Source: Citrobacter sp. (GTDB taxonomy: Bacteria; Pseudomonadota; Gammaproteobacteria; Enterobacterales; Enterobacteriaceae). Taken from it: 43,840 nucleotides of DNA. Within the stretch, counting starts at the first letter, position 1. Each line of letters starts with the position of its first letter. The translations under genes were made by a program, and so were the position numbers. The notes under the pieces were generated by a model. The model saw nothing but the letters and a program-made list of their open reading frames with translations. It was not told the origin of the DNA and made no database searches. Shown in pieces: positions 10,001 to 18,206 of this stretch. The stretch is taken from the NCBI GenBank assembly GCA_019415335.1, contig DXKH01000044.1, positions 1-43,840 of the forward strand, in the 5' to 3' direction.

Positions 10001-12001
10001 CTCACGAATCAAACGCACCTGTAACCCGGAGACTGCTTTCTTCTCTCCCTGAGCATCGACATAGACAATGTCAAAGGCGGCGTTGCTGTCTTCATCGACA
10101 ATCGGCTGATTCACCGTGGTATCGGTGCGGTAGTCATACACCGCTTTCACCGCAAATTGCGGGCGGATACCCGGTAATGTGTCAGCTGGCCAGATAGCCT
10201 GCTCAGCGCGACGCGTTACGGGACGACCACCGGACTCCAACAAGCTGGCCTGTAAAATCACCGTCAGCGGCGAGTGGGTCTCGCGCCATGCGCTGCTGGT
10301 GCTGATGTCGCCACGCCCGGTTTCATCCAGCGTCAGTTGGACTTCATCAAGACTGCGCGACAAGTTTTCCTCGGCAATATTGCCAAACTGGAAGCCTGGC
10401 AATGACGGCACAGCATCACGCAGCGGGCGCAGATACAGTTGTCCCTGCAACGCATTGCCATTCGCCGGTGCACCGTAAAGGTAGTAGCCGACCACCGAGA
10501 ACGTCACCTTGTCAGATGGAGACAACGGCGTCTTTTGACCGGTGAGATTCAGTGCCATCCGCTCCGGCATGAAATCTTCAACGTGGAAATCCCACATCCG
10601 GGTCTGGTTATCGCCCGTGTTGGCGCGAATGTGCCACATACCGGTCGGCGCGCCGCTGTCCAGCGGATACGTGAAGCGATACAACCCATTGTCCGGCTGA
10701 CTGACGACAGTACGAATCACCTGGCCGTCCGGCTTAACCACTTCCAGCTTCACCGGTTGATCGGGCAGCGTCTTGCCGTCGCTGTCACGCAGCAGACCGT
10801 TGAGGATCACCGTCTCGCCTGGACGATAGAGATCGCGCGGGCCAAACATGAAGAACTGCTTGCTGTAACCGGGATCGCCGGCGATATCAAATTCCGCTAA
10901 ATCCAGCGCCGGGAGTTTTAGATCCAGCAACGTGGTTTGTCCCTCTTTACGCGCCAGCAATAGCGCGGCATTCGGGTGGTTTTCAAGCTGGACATGGCCT
11001 TTCGCATCGCTGGTCGCCTTCGCCAGGGTTTGCCCTTTATCATCCAGCAAGGCGACGTCTACTCCCTGCTGCGCGGTGCCATTTTCCAGGCTTTGCGTAA
11101 ACACATCGAGCCGATTCTGGTAGCGGTGCGCCGAGACGCCAATGTCGCTAAGCGTGAACAACGTTGCGGCGTTACTGTACTCGTACCGCCCGGCTTTGGT
11201 CATCACCGCAACATAGACACCGGCCTGCTGTAGCGGCTTAATCTCACTCAGTGGCAGAAGGAGTTTTTCACGGGTGTTACGTGCCGGATTGAGATCGAAA
11301 CGACCGGTATAGATCAGATCTGCCATTTTCAGCAGATTGTCGGACTCCCAGTTAGACAGTGAATTCCGGTATTCCCACTGGCTGACAAAAGCTGCCAGCG
11401 ATTCCGGCTTCACGCGGAAGAAGTTAACATCGACGTTGTTCACGTTGAGCGCCATCACCGGCAGCCCCTCCACCACTTTCCCCGGCAGCAGCGAACCACG
11501 ACTGGCAAAGCCTACGCTAGGCTGGATATCACGCGTGGTGAGGCTTTTCTCATAGTTGATTTCAAAGATAGCCTTGTTCAGTGCCCTGAGATCGCGCTCA
11601 ATGGTCACCAGCAAATCGCGATTGGGTTCCAGGTGGCGTAAGCGCAACTCTTTGAGATTCGGCGACAGTTCCCATGCGCCATCGACTTTGCCGCTTTTTT
11701 TATCCACCACGTGGACGACATGGGCAAAATCCTGTTCAGGATCTAACGGGATGGAAAAGGTCAACACCAGCGTGGATGCGCCGTCCAGTTGCACTTCAGA
11801 GGCATCCAGCAGCGTCAGCGCTTTGCCTTCGCTTTGTTGGGCCAGTTTCTGCAACTGCGCGGTATCTTTTTCCGCTTTCTTTTCCGCCGCAGGTTGTGTG
11901 GCGGGAGCGTCGTTTTTTGCCGCTGTAGGCGCTTTATCGCTGTTATCGCACCCAGCCAGCGCCAGCATGAGCATGCAGGCAACTACGCGTATGTGTTTCA
12001 T
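7058..12001 (-). CDS. yfhM: Bacterial alpha-2-macroglobulin lipoprotein
   Basis: Periplasmic protease trap tethered to the membrane (ECAM/YfhM family). 1647 residues against about 1653 in E. coli. The N-terminus is a lipoprotein signal ending LALAGC, lipidated C18; Asp at +2 is the classic inner-membrane retention signal. A long series of MG-type beta domains follows, then the thioester motif Y-G-C-L-E-Q with C1182 and Q1185, which covalently captures attacking proteases. After that come the alpha/alpha-toroid thioester domain and the receptor-like C-terminal domain. First gene of the yfhM-pbpC pair; diverges from sseA across a 207-base spacer. Confidence 0.97.
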   Translation of the reverse strand: MKHIRVVACMLMLALAGCDNSDKAPTAAKNDAPATQPAAEKKAEKDTAQLQKLAQQSEGKALTLLDASEVQLDGASTLVLTFSIPLDPEQDFAHVVHVVDKKSGKVDGAWELSPNLKELRLRHLEPNRDLLVTIERDLRALNKAIFEINYEKSLTTRDIQPSVGFASRGSLLPGKVVEGLPVMALNVNNVDVNFFRVKPESLAAFVSQWEYRNSLSNWESDNLLKMADLIYTGRFDLNPARNTREKLLLPLSEIKPLQQAGVYVAVMTKAGRYEYSNAATLFTLSDIGVSAHRYQNRLDVFTQSLENGTAQQGVDVALLDDKGQTLAKATSDAKGHVQLENHPNAALLLARKEGQTTLLDLKLPALDLAEFDIAGDPGYSKQFFMFGPRDLYRPGETVILNGLLRDSDGKTLPDQPVKLEVVKPDGQVIRTVVSQPDNGLYRFTYPLDSGAPTGMWHIRANTGDNQTRMWDFHVEDFMPERMALNLTGQKTPLSPSDKVTFSVVGYYLYGAPANGNALQGQLYLRPLRDAVPSLPGFQFGNIAEENLSRSLDEVQLTLDETGRGDISTSSAWRETHSPLTVILQASLLESGGRPVTRRAEQAIWPADTLPGIRPQFAVKAVYDYRTDTTVNQPIVDEDSNAAFDIVYVDAQGEKKAVSGLQVRLIRERRDYYWDWLESEGWQSRFDQKDLVEGEQTLDLKADETGKVTFPVEWGAYRLEVKAPNDAISSVRFWAGYSWQDNSDGSGAARPDRVTLKLDKPAYRPGETMKLHIAAPAAGKGYAMVESSEGPLWWQEIDVPAQGLDLSIPVDKSWNRHDLYLSTLVVRPGDKSRSATPKRAVGLLHLPLGDENRRLDLALESPAKMRPNQPLTVKIKASSKNGETPKQVNVLVSAVDSGVLNITDYVTPDPWQAFFGQKRYGADIYDIYGQVIEGQGRLAALRFGGDGDELKRGGKPPVNHVNIVAQQAQPVTLNEQGEGSVTLPIGDFNGELRVMAQAWTADDFGSNESKTIVAAPVIAELNMPRFMAGGDTSRLVLDVTNLTERPQSLNITLTASGLIELVSDQPAQVNLAPGVRTTLFVPVRAKEGFGDGELQATLSGLNVPGESIGPQQKQWKIGVRPAFPAQTVSNGVMLQPGESWTPPAEGGANFSPVTVQGQLLFSGKPPLNLARYIRELKAYPYGCLEQTTSGLFPSLYTNAAQLKALGITGDTDEKRRAAIETGISRLLQMQRDNGGFALWDKNGPEEYWLTAYAMDFLVRAGEQGYSVPADGINQGNARLLRYLQDPGMMSIRYTSDTQASKFAVQAYAALVLARQQKAPLGALRDLWERRSQAASGLPLLQLGMALKMMGDAKRSDDAVTLALSTPRRDERQWLADYGSPLRDNALMLALLEENNLKPDVQNTLLNTLSEQAFGQRWLSTQENNALFLAARSLQDLPGTWQAQTSLAEQPLTGDKAQTRNLDADQLAALQVTNNGAQPMWLRLDVSGYPQTAPAPASNVLQIERHILGSDGQSKSLDSLRSGELVLVWLEVKASQDVPDALVVDLLPAGLELENQNLANGSASLQDSGSEVQNLLNQMQQADIQHVEFRDDRFVAAVAVNRGQPVTLVYLARAVTPGTYQVPMPMVESMYVPQWRATGAAEDILIVKP

Positions 12002-12092
12002 TTTTCATCCCTGGCCAGCGTGGCCCGTTAGCAACGTAGAACCGTTATTATGCGTGAGATTTCACTTTGTGTAAGTCTCTATCCCCCCCATC

Positions 12093-12132
12093 TTGTCCGA
12101 ATTTAATTAAGAAGTGTGGTACCACCGGACAA
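12093..12132. promoter_or_regulatory. Nested inverted repeats in the yfhM/sseA divergent promoter region
   Basis: TTGTCCG (12093-12099) and CGGACAA (12126-12132) form a perfect 7-bp inverted repeat around a 26-base loop that holds a second perfect palindrome, GTGGTACCAC (12116-12125). Position between divergent genes suggests a protein-binding site or a 5' UTR hairpin of sseA. The binding partner is unknown. Confidence 0.35.
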
Positions 12133-12208
12133 ATCAGCCTCTTTTACTTGTTCCCTGTCGGCAAAGGCCTGACAATTTGCCGGACACCTGATAAACATGG
12201 AGATCCCC

Positions 12209-13060
12209 ATGACTACCGCCTTTTTTGTCGCCGCTGACTGGCTTGCCGAGCATATTAATGATCCGCAGATTCAAATTATTGATGCCCGTATGGCACCACC
12301 AGGACAGGAAGACCGTGACGTTGCGCAAGAGTATCGCTCGGGGCATATCCCGGGCGCGGTGTTTTTTGATATCGAAGCGCTCTCCGACCACACCTCACCC
12401 CTGCCACATATGATGCCGCGCCCGGAAAGCTTCGCCGTGGCGATGCGTGAACTGGGAGTACATCAGGATAAACATCTGATTGTTTATGACGAAGGGAATC
12501 TGTTCTCCGCCCCGCGCGCATGGTGGATGCTGCGGACTTTTGGTGTAGAGAACGTGTCTATTCTGGGAGGTGGGCTGGCGGGCTGGCAACGTGATGAGTT
12601 GCCGCTACAGGAAGGTAACGTCGAACTGCCGGAAGGCGATTTTGATGTGGCATTTACCCCTGAAGCCGTCGTGCGTGTCACTGATGTTCTGCTCGCCAGC
12701 CATGAAAAAAGCGCACAGATTGTCGATGCCCGCCCGGCTGCACGGTTTAATGCTGAAGTCGACGAGCCGCGTCCGGGTCTCAGACGCGGTCACGTGCCTG
12801 GTGCCTTAAACGTGCCGTGGACAGAACTGGTCCAGGAAGGTGAGCTGAAAACAACCGACGAACTGGATGCCATCTTCTTTCGCCACGGGGTCAGTTTTGA
12901 TCGTCCGATTATCGCCAGCTGTGGTTCTGGCGTGACGGCAGCCGTCGTCGTGCTGGCACTTGCGACGCTGGACGTGCCAGATGTCACCTTGTATGACGGC
13001 GCGTGGAGCGAATGGGGAGCCCGTGCCGATTTACCGGTAGAACCGGCTGACGCTAAATAA
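12209..13060 (+). CDS. sseA: 3-mercaptopyruvate sulfurtransferase
   Basis: Moves sulfur from 3-mercaptopyruvate to thiol acceptors or cyanide. 283 residues with two rhodanese domains. The active Cys238 lies in the C-terminal loop SCGSGVTAA, whose CG[ST]GVT signature separates mercaptopyruvate from thiosulfate sulfurtransferases. The internal ATG at 12209 is chosen over an in-frame ATG at 12197: it has GGAG 6 bases upstream and gives the E. coli-like start MTTAFFVAADWLAEH. A single-gene unit closed by the bidirectional terminator downstream. Despite its old name, it is not a virulence effector. Confidence 0.97.
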   Translation: MTTAFFVAADWLAEHINDPQIQIIDARMAPPGQEDRDVAQEYRSGHIPGAVFFDIEALSDHTSPLPHMMPRPESFAVAMRELGVHQDKHLIVYDEGNLFSAPRAWWMLRTFGVENVSILGGGLAGWQRDELPLQEGNVELPEGDFDVAFTPEAVVRVTDVLLASHEKSAQIVDARPAARFNAEVDEPRPGLRRGHVPGALNVPWTELVQEGELKTTDELDAIFFRHGVSFDRPIIASCGSGVTAAVVVLALATLDVPDVTLYDGAWSEWGARADLPVEPADAK

Positions 13061-13086
13061 ATTCTGATTTCTTAGTCTGCTTCACC

Positions 13087-13126
13087 CACAAAAAAACCGC
13101 TCTGACATTTGAGCGGTTTTTTTGTG
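13087..13126. terminator. Bidirectional terminator between sseA and timR
   Basis: Perfect 16-bp stem (13087-13102 with 13111-13126) and 8-base loop. The core GC stem CCGCTC/GAGCGG is flanked by seven A on the left and seven T on the right, so it can stop sseA on the plus strand and a minus-strand RNA arriving from the timP side. Confidence 0.9.
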
Positions 13127-13174
13127 CTGGTCCGGTTCGCGGCCTTTCCAGCTGGCTGTGTCGCCATAGCAACG

Positions 13175-13190
13175 CAGGCACACCTCAGTG
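13175..13190. repeat. 16-bp direct repeat, copy 1 (5' end of timR)
   Basis: CAGGCACACCTCAGTG, identical to 13337-13352. The copy lies at the predicted 5' end of the minus-strand RNA; the flanking bases differ, so identity is limited to these 16 bases. This locus corresponds to one of the PAIR intergenic repeats described in E. coli. Confidence 0.9.
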
Positions 13191-13336
13191 TGCAAATAGT
13201 CCCTTTTCAAAGCGAAAAAGTCAAGTCAGTTAGCAGGGAAACTATTCATCAAATGAAGTACTATCCTTACTGGCCCTTTCCGCCGCCTCGCAAGCGGGCA
13301 CTGGTTACGGGAAAGGTCGTTCCATGGCCGTCTATA

Positions 13337-13352
13337 CAGGCACACCTCAGTG
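13337..13352. repeat. 16-bp direct repeat, copy 2 (timP leader target site)
   Basis: Second CAGGCACACCTCAGTG, 64-79 bases upstream of the timP ATG. In the timP mRNA it would pair without mismatch with the head of TimR. Confidence 0.85.
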
Positions 13353-13392
13353 CTTGCTGTCACGGCATTATCGCCAGTGGTGCTGTCGTGAA

Positions 13393-13412
13393 GCGGTCTT
13401 CGCATGGACCGC
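13393..13412 (+). promoter_or_regulatory. Hairpin occluding the timP ribosome-binding site
   Basis: GCGGTC and GACCGC form a 6-bp perfect stem with an 8-base loop ending three bases before the timP ATG. The only SD-like bases (TGGA) are inside it. Direct ribosome loading should therefore be poor, as in other type I toxin mRNAs that need an upstream standby site. Confidence 0.55.
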
Positions 13413-13415
13413 ACA

Positions 13416-13532
13416 ATGAAGATACGGTACGTCTGTATCGTGCTTCTTGTTTCTGGTGTGTTGTGCCTTCACGCAGACCAGAGTTACTCCGGTAATTCTG
13501 TTTTCGTAAAGACCAACGACCAGGGCAGGTAA
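13416..13532 (+). CDS. timP: Small inner-membrane toxic peptide TimP (within the ryfA transcript)
   Basis: A 38-codon frame with a Sec-signal-like N-terminus: MKIRY (two basic residues), a hydrophobic core VCIVLLVSGVLCL, then HADQSYSG and a polar tail ending DQGR. The locus, between sseA and sseB, is that of the E. coli sRNA RyfA. RyfA was later shown in Salmonella to encode TimP, a 38-residue membrane-leakage toxin; the length here matches. The transcript would run from about 13260 to the terminator at 13541-13565. The 5' leader holds a TimR pairing site and a hairpin over the start region. I identify it by position, length and peptide character, not by remembered sequence identity. Confidence 0.85.
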   Translation: MKIRYVCIVLLVSGVLCLHADQSYSGNSVFVKTNDQGR

Positions 13533-13540
13533 GCGAGGAT

Positions 13541-13565
13541 GCCGCCTCTCGGGGCGGCTTTCCTT
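13541..13565 (+). terminator. Terminator of the timP/ryfA transcript
   Basis: GCCGCC and GGCGGC with a 6-base loop TCTCGG, followed by TTTCCTT. It lies just after the timP stop and just before the convergent sseB stop. Confidence 0.75.
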
Positions 13566-13568
13566 CAC

Positions 13569-14345
13569 TTAAATAATTCGGTTCTGTTTAAAGTCGCGCA
13601 GGAACCCGCCCCAGCGGCGTTCGTAGAACGGTGCGATGTGTTCGGTAATAAAGTGGCTGATACCCTTCTCGCCTTTTGTCACCTGGCAGATATCGATCGG
13701 TTCATCGCCCGGTAGCGTGTCTGTTGCCACACTGCCTGCGGCATGAATAATCTCCTCAATATCCCCATCGGCCTCAATACCAATCAGCAGATTGGCCTCG
13801 GCGTCCGCACTCTCTTTAATCGAACAGAGAAATGCGCGCTTAACCGGTTTGATGGTCTTAAACAGCGTCGTGAGCGAATCGATCATCTGCGCAGGTGGTT
13901 CAGCCACTTCGGAGAGGATCAGAGATTCCCCGCCTTCCAGCACTTCCTGCGTGCTCAACGGGTTGCCCTCTTCCCCCATCAGCAGGCTGATTTCACGCGG
14001 CATGAACTCTTTGCCGGTCGGCAATTTGGCATTGAGGAACAGCGTTTCGCCGAGCGTCATTTCAAACAGCGTGCGCACCGGCATCACCACAAACGCCTGC
14101 TCATCCTCGACGGCCTGCTGCAAGGCTTCCAGTGAGGTGAAAAAGGGGATAACAGTGGTGCCGTCTTCTTTTTCCCAGTGCTGAAGATCGAGCGCGCTGT
14201 CTTCAACAATCGCCTCGCCTTCTGCCGCAGTGCCTGGCACCCAGACGGTGGATTCCAGCAGAGTGCGGAAAAATGCCGGACGGTGCGCGGGTTCAGTCGC
14301 CGCCTGCTCCAGCAGGGTTTCTAATTCGTTTTTTGTTTCGGACAT
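13569..14345 (-). CDS. sseB: SseB family protein (serine sensitivity enhancing)
   Basis: 258-residue cytoplasmic protein, nearly identical along its length to E. coli SseB. The name comes from altered serine sensitivity on overexpression; its biochemical role is not established. The start at ATG 14345 gives the conserved MSETKNELE; a GTG three codons upstream is the alternative, and neither has a strong SD. It comes after pepB on the same strand, separated by a REP element, and may receive read-through from the isc-pepB transcript. Its 3' end faces timP. It is unrelated to the Salmonella SPI-2 translocon protein of the same name. Confidence 0.93.
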   Translation of the reverse strand: MSETKNELETLLEQAATEPAHRPAFFRTLLESTVWVPGTAAEGEAIVEDSALDLQHWEKEDGTTVIPFFTSLEALQQAVEDEQAFVVMPVRTLFEMTLGETLFLNAKLPTGKEFMPREISLLMGEEGNPLSTQEVLEGGESLILSEVAEPPAQMIDSLTTLFKTIKPVKRAFLCSIKESADAEANLLIGIEADGDIEEIIHAAGSVATDTLPGDEPIDICQVTKGEKGISHFITEHIAPFYERRWGGFLRDFKQNRII

Positions 14346-14370
14346 AGGGATCACAAATTATCTATATGGA

Positions 14371-14445
14371 TTGTAGGCCTGATAAGACGCACTGCGTCGC
14401 CATCAGGCAAAATGCCGGGTGGCGCTTCGCTTACCCGGCCTACAA
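14371..14445. repeat. BIME (paired REP palindromes) between pepB and sseB
   Basis: Two REP units in tandem: TTGTAGGCCTGATAAGACGC with its partner arm CGTCGCCATCAGGCAA, then a GCCGGGTGGCGCTTCGCTTA-type unit ending CCCGGCCTACAA. Typical enterobacterial REP, expected to stabilise the upstream mRNA (pepB, minus strand) or bind DNA gyrase or IHF. Confidence 0.9.
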
Positions 14446-14454
14446 AAACAGCTT

Positions 14455-15738
14455 TCAGGCAGTCAGCAGATTCGCGATTGTACGCACGCCCAGACCGGTC
14501 GCCCCGGCGGACCACTGCTCAACCGGCGCTTTGCGATAGGTTGCCGAGCAGTCAATATGCAGCCAGCCCTGCTGGTAATTTTCCACAAAGTGCGACAGGA
14601 ATCCTGCGGCCGTGCTCGCCCCTGCCGGATACGCCGCGCTGCCGGTATTGTTCAACTCGGCAAAATTAGACGGCAACTGGTTACGGTGGAATTCCGCCAG
14701 CGGCAGACGCCAGAATGCTTCATTCTCTTCAGCCGCGCTTGCCAACAGTCGGTTCGCCAGTTGGTCATCGAAGCTAAACAGCGCATGGTAGTCATTACCC
14801 AGCGCGGTTTTCGCGGCACCGGTCAGCGTCGCAGCATCAATGATCAGTTCCGGTTTCTGCGCGCTGGCATCGATCAGGCCGTCCGCCAGTACCAGACGCC
14901 CTTCGGCATCGGTGTTCATCACTTCCACGTTTTTGCCGTTGCGATAATGGATGATATCGCCCAGCTTGAACGCGTTACCGCTGATCAGGTTATCCGCACA
15001 GCACAGGTACAGCTTCACGCGTTTGTTCAGACCACGGGTGACCGCAAACGCCAGCGCGCCAGTTACCGTTGCGGCACCGCCCATGTCGGACTTCATGGAG
15101 TCCATAAAGGCGCTCTGCTTGATGCTGTAGCCGCCGGAATCAAAGGTGATCCCTTTCCCGACCAGGCAAGCATACACCGGGGCTTCTTTATCTCCCGTCG
15201 GGTTGTAGTCGAGCGCCAGCAGAACTGGCGGGCGTTCAGAGCCGCGACCCACGGTATGCAGCCCCATGTAGTTCTGCTCGCGCAGATCTTCGCCTTTGGT
15301 AATACGGTAAGAGACGTGATCGCACGCCACGCTGCACAGCAGGTCAACGGCGCGCTGCGCCAGTTGCTCTGGCCCCAGTTCTTCCGCCGGTGCGTTAATG
15401 GTGTCACGCACCCAGTCAATGATGGTCAGACGGTTATCCAGCTCCTGGCGCTGTACGTCGTCCAGCTCTGGCCATTCCACTTTGCGGCTACCTTTCGGCC
15501 CTTTGTAGCCCTGCCAGAAAGACCAGCAGCGGTCCGCATTCCAGCCCTCGCCTGCCAGTTGAACATGCTTGATGCCAAGGCCGTCGATTTTACGTGCGGC
15601 GCGCTGAATAAGGCCCAGGTCATCTTTTCCATTGAGGTGCAGGGCAATACCATCGTTATTGATACTGTATGTCGCTTTTTCACCCCAGCGTGCGTCAGCG
15701 GGTTGTGCGGAAAGCGTAATTTTCATGGCTTTTGTCAT
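14455..15738 (-). CDS. pepB: Aminopeptidase B
   Basis: M17 leucyl-aminopeptidase family enzyme that frees N-terminal residues (prefers acidic and other residues over leucine) using two metal ions. 427 residues, equal to E. coli PepB. It shows the metal/catalytic [14 protein letters not shown] motif and the M17 signature [12 protein letters not shown]. The ATG at 15738 ([10 protein letters not shown]) is chosen over one seven codons upstream, since AAGGA lies 8 bases before it. It follows iscX with a 53-base gap and is the last strongly conserved member of the isc-linked gene run. Confidence 0.97.
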   Translation of the reverse strand: MTKAMKITLSAQPADARWGEKATYSINNDGIALHLNGKDDLGLIQRAARKIDGLGIKHVQLAGEGWNADRCWSFWQGYKGPKGSRKVEWPELDDVQRQELDNRLTIIDWVRDTINAPAEELGPEQLAQRAVDLLCSVACDHVSYRITKGEDLREQNYMGLHTVGRGSERPPVLLALDYNPTGDKEAPVYACLVGKGITFDSGGYSIKQSAFMDSMKSDMGGAATVTGALAFAVTRGLNKRVKLYLCCADNLISGNAFKLGDIIHYRNGKNVEVMNTDAEGRLVLADGLIDASAQKPELIIDAATLTGAAKTALGNDYHALFSFDDQLANRLLASAAEENEAFWRLPLAEFHRNQLPSNFAELNNTGSAAYPAGASTAAGFLSHFVENYQQGWLHIDCSATYRKAPVEQWSAGATGLGVRTIANLLTA

Positions 15739-15791
15739 GTTATTTATCCTTATTAGCAAACGGGCCGCCTCATGGCAGCCCGTTATGTGAC

Positions 15792-15992
15792 TTACTCTGC
15801 TTCATCTAACCAGACTAACAGAATGGCCTCCAGAATTTTTTCATTGGATGCGCCAGGGTCGTCATCAAATTCCTCAAGATCGCAGATCCACTGATGAAGA
15901 TCGGTGAAACGAACGGTCTTTGGATCGAGATCGGGGAACGCGTCGTACAGCGCTTCACCGATTTCGCGGCTATCGGTCCACTTCAGTCCCAT
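15792..15992 (-). CDS. iscX: Fe-S assembly protein IscX
   Basis: 66-residue acidic protein (winged-helix-like) that binds IscS and Fe(II) and tunes the rate of cluster assembly. The sequence [19 protein letters not shown] and the acidic face [20 protein letters not shown] are the standard IscX features. Separated from fdx by 11 bases, so co-translated at the end of the isc operon. Confidence 0.98.
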   Translation of the reverse strand: MGLKWTDSREIGEALYDAFPDLDPKTVRFTDLHQWICDLEEFDDDPGASNEKILEAILLVWLDEAE

Positions 15993-16003
15993 ACTACCCT
16001 CTG

Positions 16004-16339
16004 TTAATGCTCACGAGCATGATTGATTGTGTAACGTGGGATTTCGACCACTAAATCATCTCCGGTTACGCGAGCCTGGCAGCTTAAACGGCTCTCCGGC
16101 TCCAGTCCCCAGGCTTTATCCAGCATGTCATCTTCTTCTTCCGTGCTTTCCGGCAGGGAGTCAAAGCCTTCACGCACGATGCAGTGGCAAGTCGTACAGG
16201 CGCAGGATTTTTCGCAGGCGTGTTCAATCTCGATACCGTTGCGCAACGCAACGTCAAGAATGGTTTCACCGGTCTCAGCTTCCAGAACTGCGCCATCCGG
16301 ACAGAGATCCTGATGAGGCAGAATAACAATCTTTGGCAT
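16004..16339 (-). CDS. fdx: [2Fe-2S] ferredoxin of the ISC system
   Basis: Vertebrate-type ferredoxin that supplies electrons to IscS/IscU during cluster building. 111 residues; cluster ligands C42, C48, C51 and C87 are seen in [13 protein letters not shown] and LSCQAR. The extra non-ligand C46 is also present, as in the E. coli protein. Starts one base after the hscA stop, indicating tight translational coupling. Confidence 0.98.
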   Translation of the reverse strand: MPKIVILPHQDLCPDGAVLEAETGETILDVALRNGIEIEHACEKSCACTTCHCIVREGFDSLPESTEEEDDMLDKAWGLEPESRLSCQARVTGDDLVVEIPRYTINHAREH

Positions 16340-16340
16340 A

Positions 16341-18191
16341 TTAAACCTCGTCCACGGAATGGCCTTTCAGCGCGCTACGGACCGACTGGTCCATGCGGCG
16401 TGCGGCGAATTCCTGGGTTTGTTTGTCTACGTTTTTAATGGCTTGTTCGATAGCGTCAACATCATCGCCCAGCGCCACCTCGCTCAGGTGCGCGGCGGCA
16501 TCGTCGATCAATTGACGTTCTGCGGCGCTTAGCAGCGCGGCATCAGCGGTCAGCGCGCCGGTTAAACTCTCCAGCACGCGCGCCGCTTCGACTTTCTGCT
16601 CTGCCAGCATGCGCGCTTTTACGTCCTGCTCGGCAAAGCTCATCGAATCCTGAATCATTGAGGCAATTTCACTGTCGGTCAGACCGTAGGACGGTTTCAC
16701 CTGAATAGAAGCCTCAACGCCGGTGGATTTCTCCATCGCGGTGACGCTCAGCAGACCGTCAGCATCCACCTGGAAGGTAACGCGAATATGCGCGCCGCCT
16801 GCCGGGAGCGCCGGTATACCGCGCAGCGCAAAGCGCGCCAGCGAACGGCAGTCCTGTACCAGTTCACGCTCGCCTTGCATGACGTGGATAGACATCGCGG
16901 TCTGGCCGTCTTTAAAGGTGGTAAAGTCCTGCGCGCGTGCCACCGGAATGGTGGTGTTACGCGGGATCACTTTCTCCACCAGGCCGCCCATCGTTTCCAG
17001 TCCCAGCGACAGCGGGATCACGTCGAGCAGCAGCATTTCACTGTCCGGCTTATTGCCGACCAGGATATCGGCCTGGATTGCGGCGCCAATCGCCACCACT
17101 TTGTCCGGGTCGATCGAGGTCAGCGGCGGGCGACCGAAGAATTCGCCCACTCGTTCACGCACCAGCGGTACGCGCGTGGAACCGCCAACCATCACCACTT
17201 CCAGTACTTCCTGCGCCTCAACGCCGGCATCTTTCAGTGCGCGACGACAGGCCAGCAGCGTACGCTTAACCAGTGCGGAAATGAGTTCATTAAACTGTTC
17301 GCGGGTAATCTCACCTTGCCAGCCCGCCACGTTAACCGTTACGGATTTGGCATCGCTAAGCGCGATTTTCGCCGCGATGGCGGCATCCAGCAGCTCGCGC
17401 TGCACGCGGTTATCGCTGCGATCGGCAATTCCCGCCTGTTCACGGATGTAATCCGCCAGCAGGTGGTCGAAGTCATCGCCGCCGAGCGCGGAATCCCCGC
17501 CGGTCGCCAGCACTTCAAACACGCCGCGGCTCAGGCGAAGAATAGAAATATCAAACGTTCCGCCGCCGAGGTCATACACCGCGATGACGCCCTCTTTGCC
17601 GGAATCAAGACCGTAAGCAATCGCCGCTGCAGTCGGTTCATTGAGCAGGCGCAGCACATGGAGGCCCGCCAGACGCGCGGCATCTTTGGTCCCCTGACGC
17701 TGTGCATCGTCAAAGTACGCCGGTACGGTAATCACCACGCCATCCAGCTCGCCGGAGAGCGACTCAGAGGCCCGCGCCGCCAGCGCTTTCAGGATATCGG
17801 CGGAAACACGGACCGGATTCAGCAAACCCGCCGCCGTTTCAATCATCGGCAAGCCATTTTCACTTGCCTGGAAACGGTACGGCAGATGCGGGTAGCGAGT
17901 CTGAATATCCGCCAGTGAACGCCCCATCATGCGTTTCACCGAACTGATGGTATTGGCGGTATCCAGCGCGGCATTCGCGCGCGCATCATAGCCGACCGTG
18001 TGGCCCTGCTGCTGATAGTGAACAACGGACGGCAGCAGATGACGACCGTCGTGATCGGCCAGCGTTTCCGCCTGACCGCTACGCACGGTTGCGACCAGAG
18101 AGTTGGTGGTCCCGAGATCGATGCCCACAGCCAGACGACGCTGGTGTGGCGCTGCGCTCAGACCAGGCTCACTAATTTGTAATAAGGCCAT
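16341..18191 (-). CDS. hscA: Hsp70-type chaperone HscA
   Basis: Specialised Hsp70 that uses ATP to release a Fe-S cluster from IscU to acceptor proteins. 616 residues: an ATPase domain with [27 protein letters not shown] and [13 protein letters not shown], then a substrate-binding domain and helical lid. Its client motif LPPVK is present in IscU of this same operon. Lies between hscB (15 bases upstream) and fdx (1 base). Full length, with no anomaly. Confidence 0.98.
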   Translation of the reverse strand: MALLQISEPGLSAAPHQRRLAVGIDLGTTNSLVATVRSGQAETLADHDGRHLLPSVVHYQQQGHTVGYDARANAALDTANTISSVKRMMGRSLADIQTRYPHLPYRFQASENGLPMIETAAGLLNPVRVSADILKALAARASESLSGELDGVVITVPAYFDDAQRQGTKDAARLAGLHVLRLLNEPTAAAIAYGLDSGKEGVIAVYDLGGGTFDISILRLSRGVFEVLATGGDSALGGDDFDHLLADYIREQAGIADRSDNRVQRELLDAAIAAKIALSDAKSVTVNVAGWQGEITREQFNELISALVKRTLLACRRALKDAGVEAQEVLEVVMVGGSTRVPLVRERVGEFFGRPPLTSIDPDKVVAIGAAIQADILVGNKPDSEMLLLDVIPLSLGLETMGGLVEKVIPRNTTIPVARAQDFTTFKDGQTAMSIHVMQGERELVQDCRSLARFALRGIPALPAGGAHIRVTFQVDADGLLSVTAMEKSTGVEASIQVKPSYGLTDSEIASMIQDSMSFAEQDVKARMLAEQKVEAARVLESLTGALTADAALLSAAERQLIDDAAAHLSEVALGDDVDAIEQAIKNVDKQTQEFAARRMDQSVRSALKGHSVDEV

Positions 18192-18206
18192 AATTGCTTC
18201 CGAATA

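Larger units (their letters stand above)
13087..13190 (-). ncRNA. timR: Probable antisense-type sRNA TimR
   Basis: Predicted small RNA of about 100 nt that represses timP. On the minus strand a -35 TTGACT (13224-13219) and a weak -10 GACTAT (13201-13196) are spaced by 17 bases, which would start transcription near 13190; the perfect stem-loop with T-run at 13087-13126 would end it. The first bases of this RNA would be CACTGAGGTGTGCCTG, exactly complementary to bases 13337-13352 in the timP leader. In Salmonella, TimR is an sRNA known to repress timP translation by base pairing. The ends given here are inferred from sequence only. Confidence 0.55.

Noticed and set aside
13416..13532. Hok, Ldr or Ibs family toxin
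   Set aside because: Length, signal-peptide-like start and polar tail do not match these families; the locus and size match TimP.
14419..15756. Long open frame on the plus strand opposite pepB (and similar ones opposite hscA, the ABC ATPase and the kinase)
   Set aside because: They mirror the codon structure of strongly conserved minus- or plus-strand genes, lack ribosome-binding sites and show no recognisable domain.
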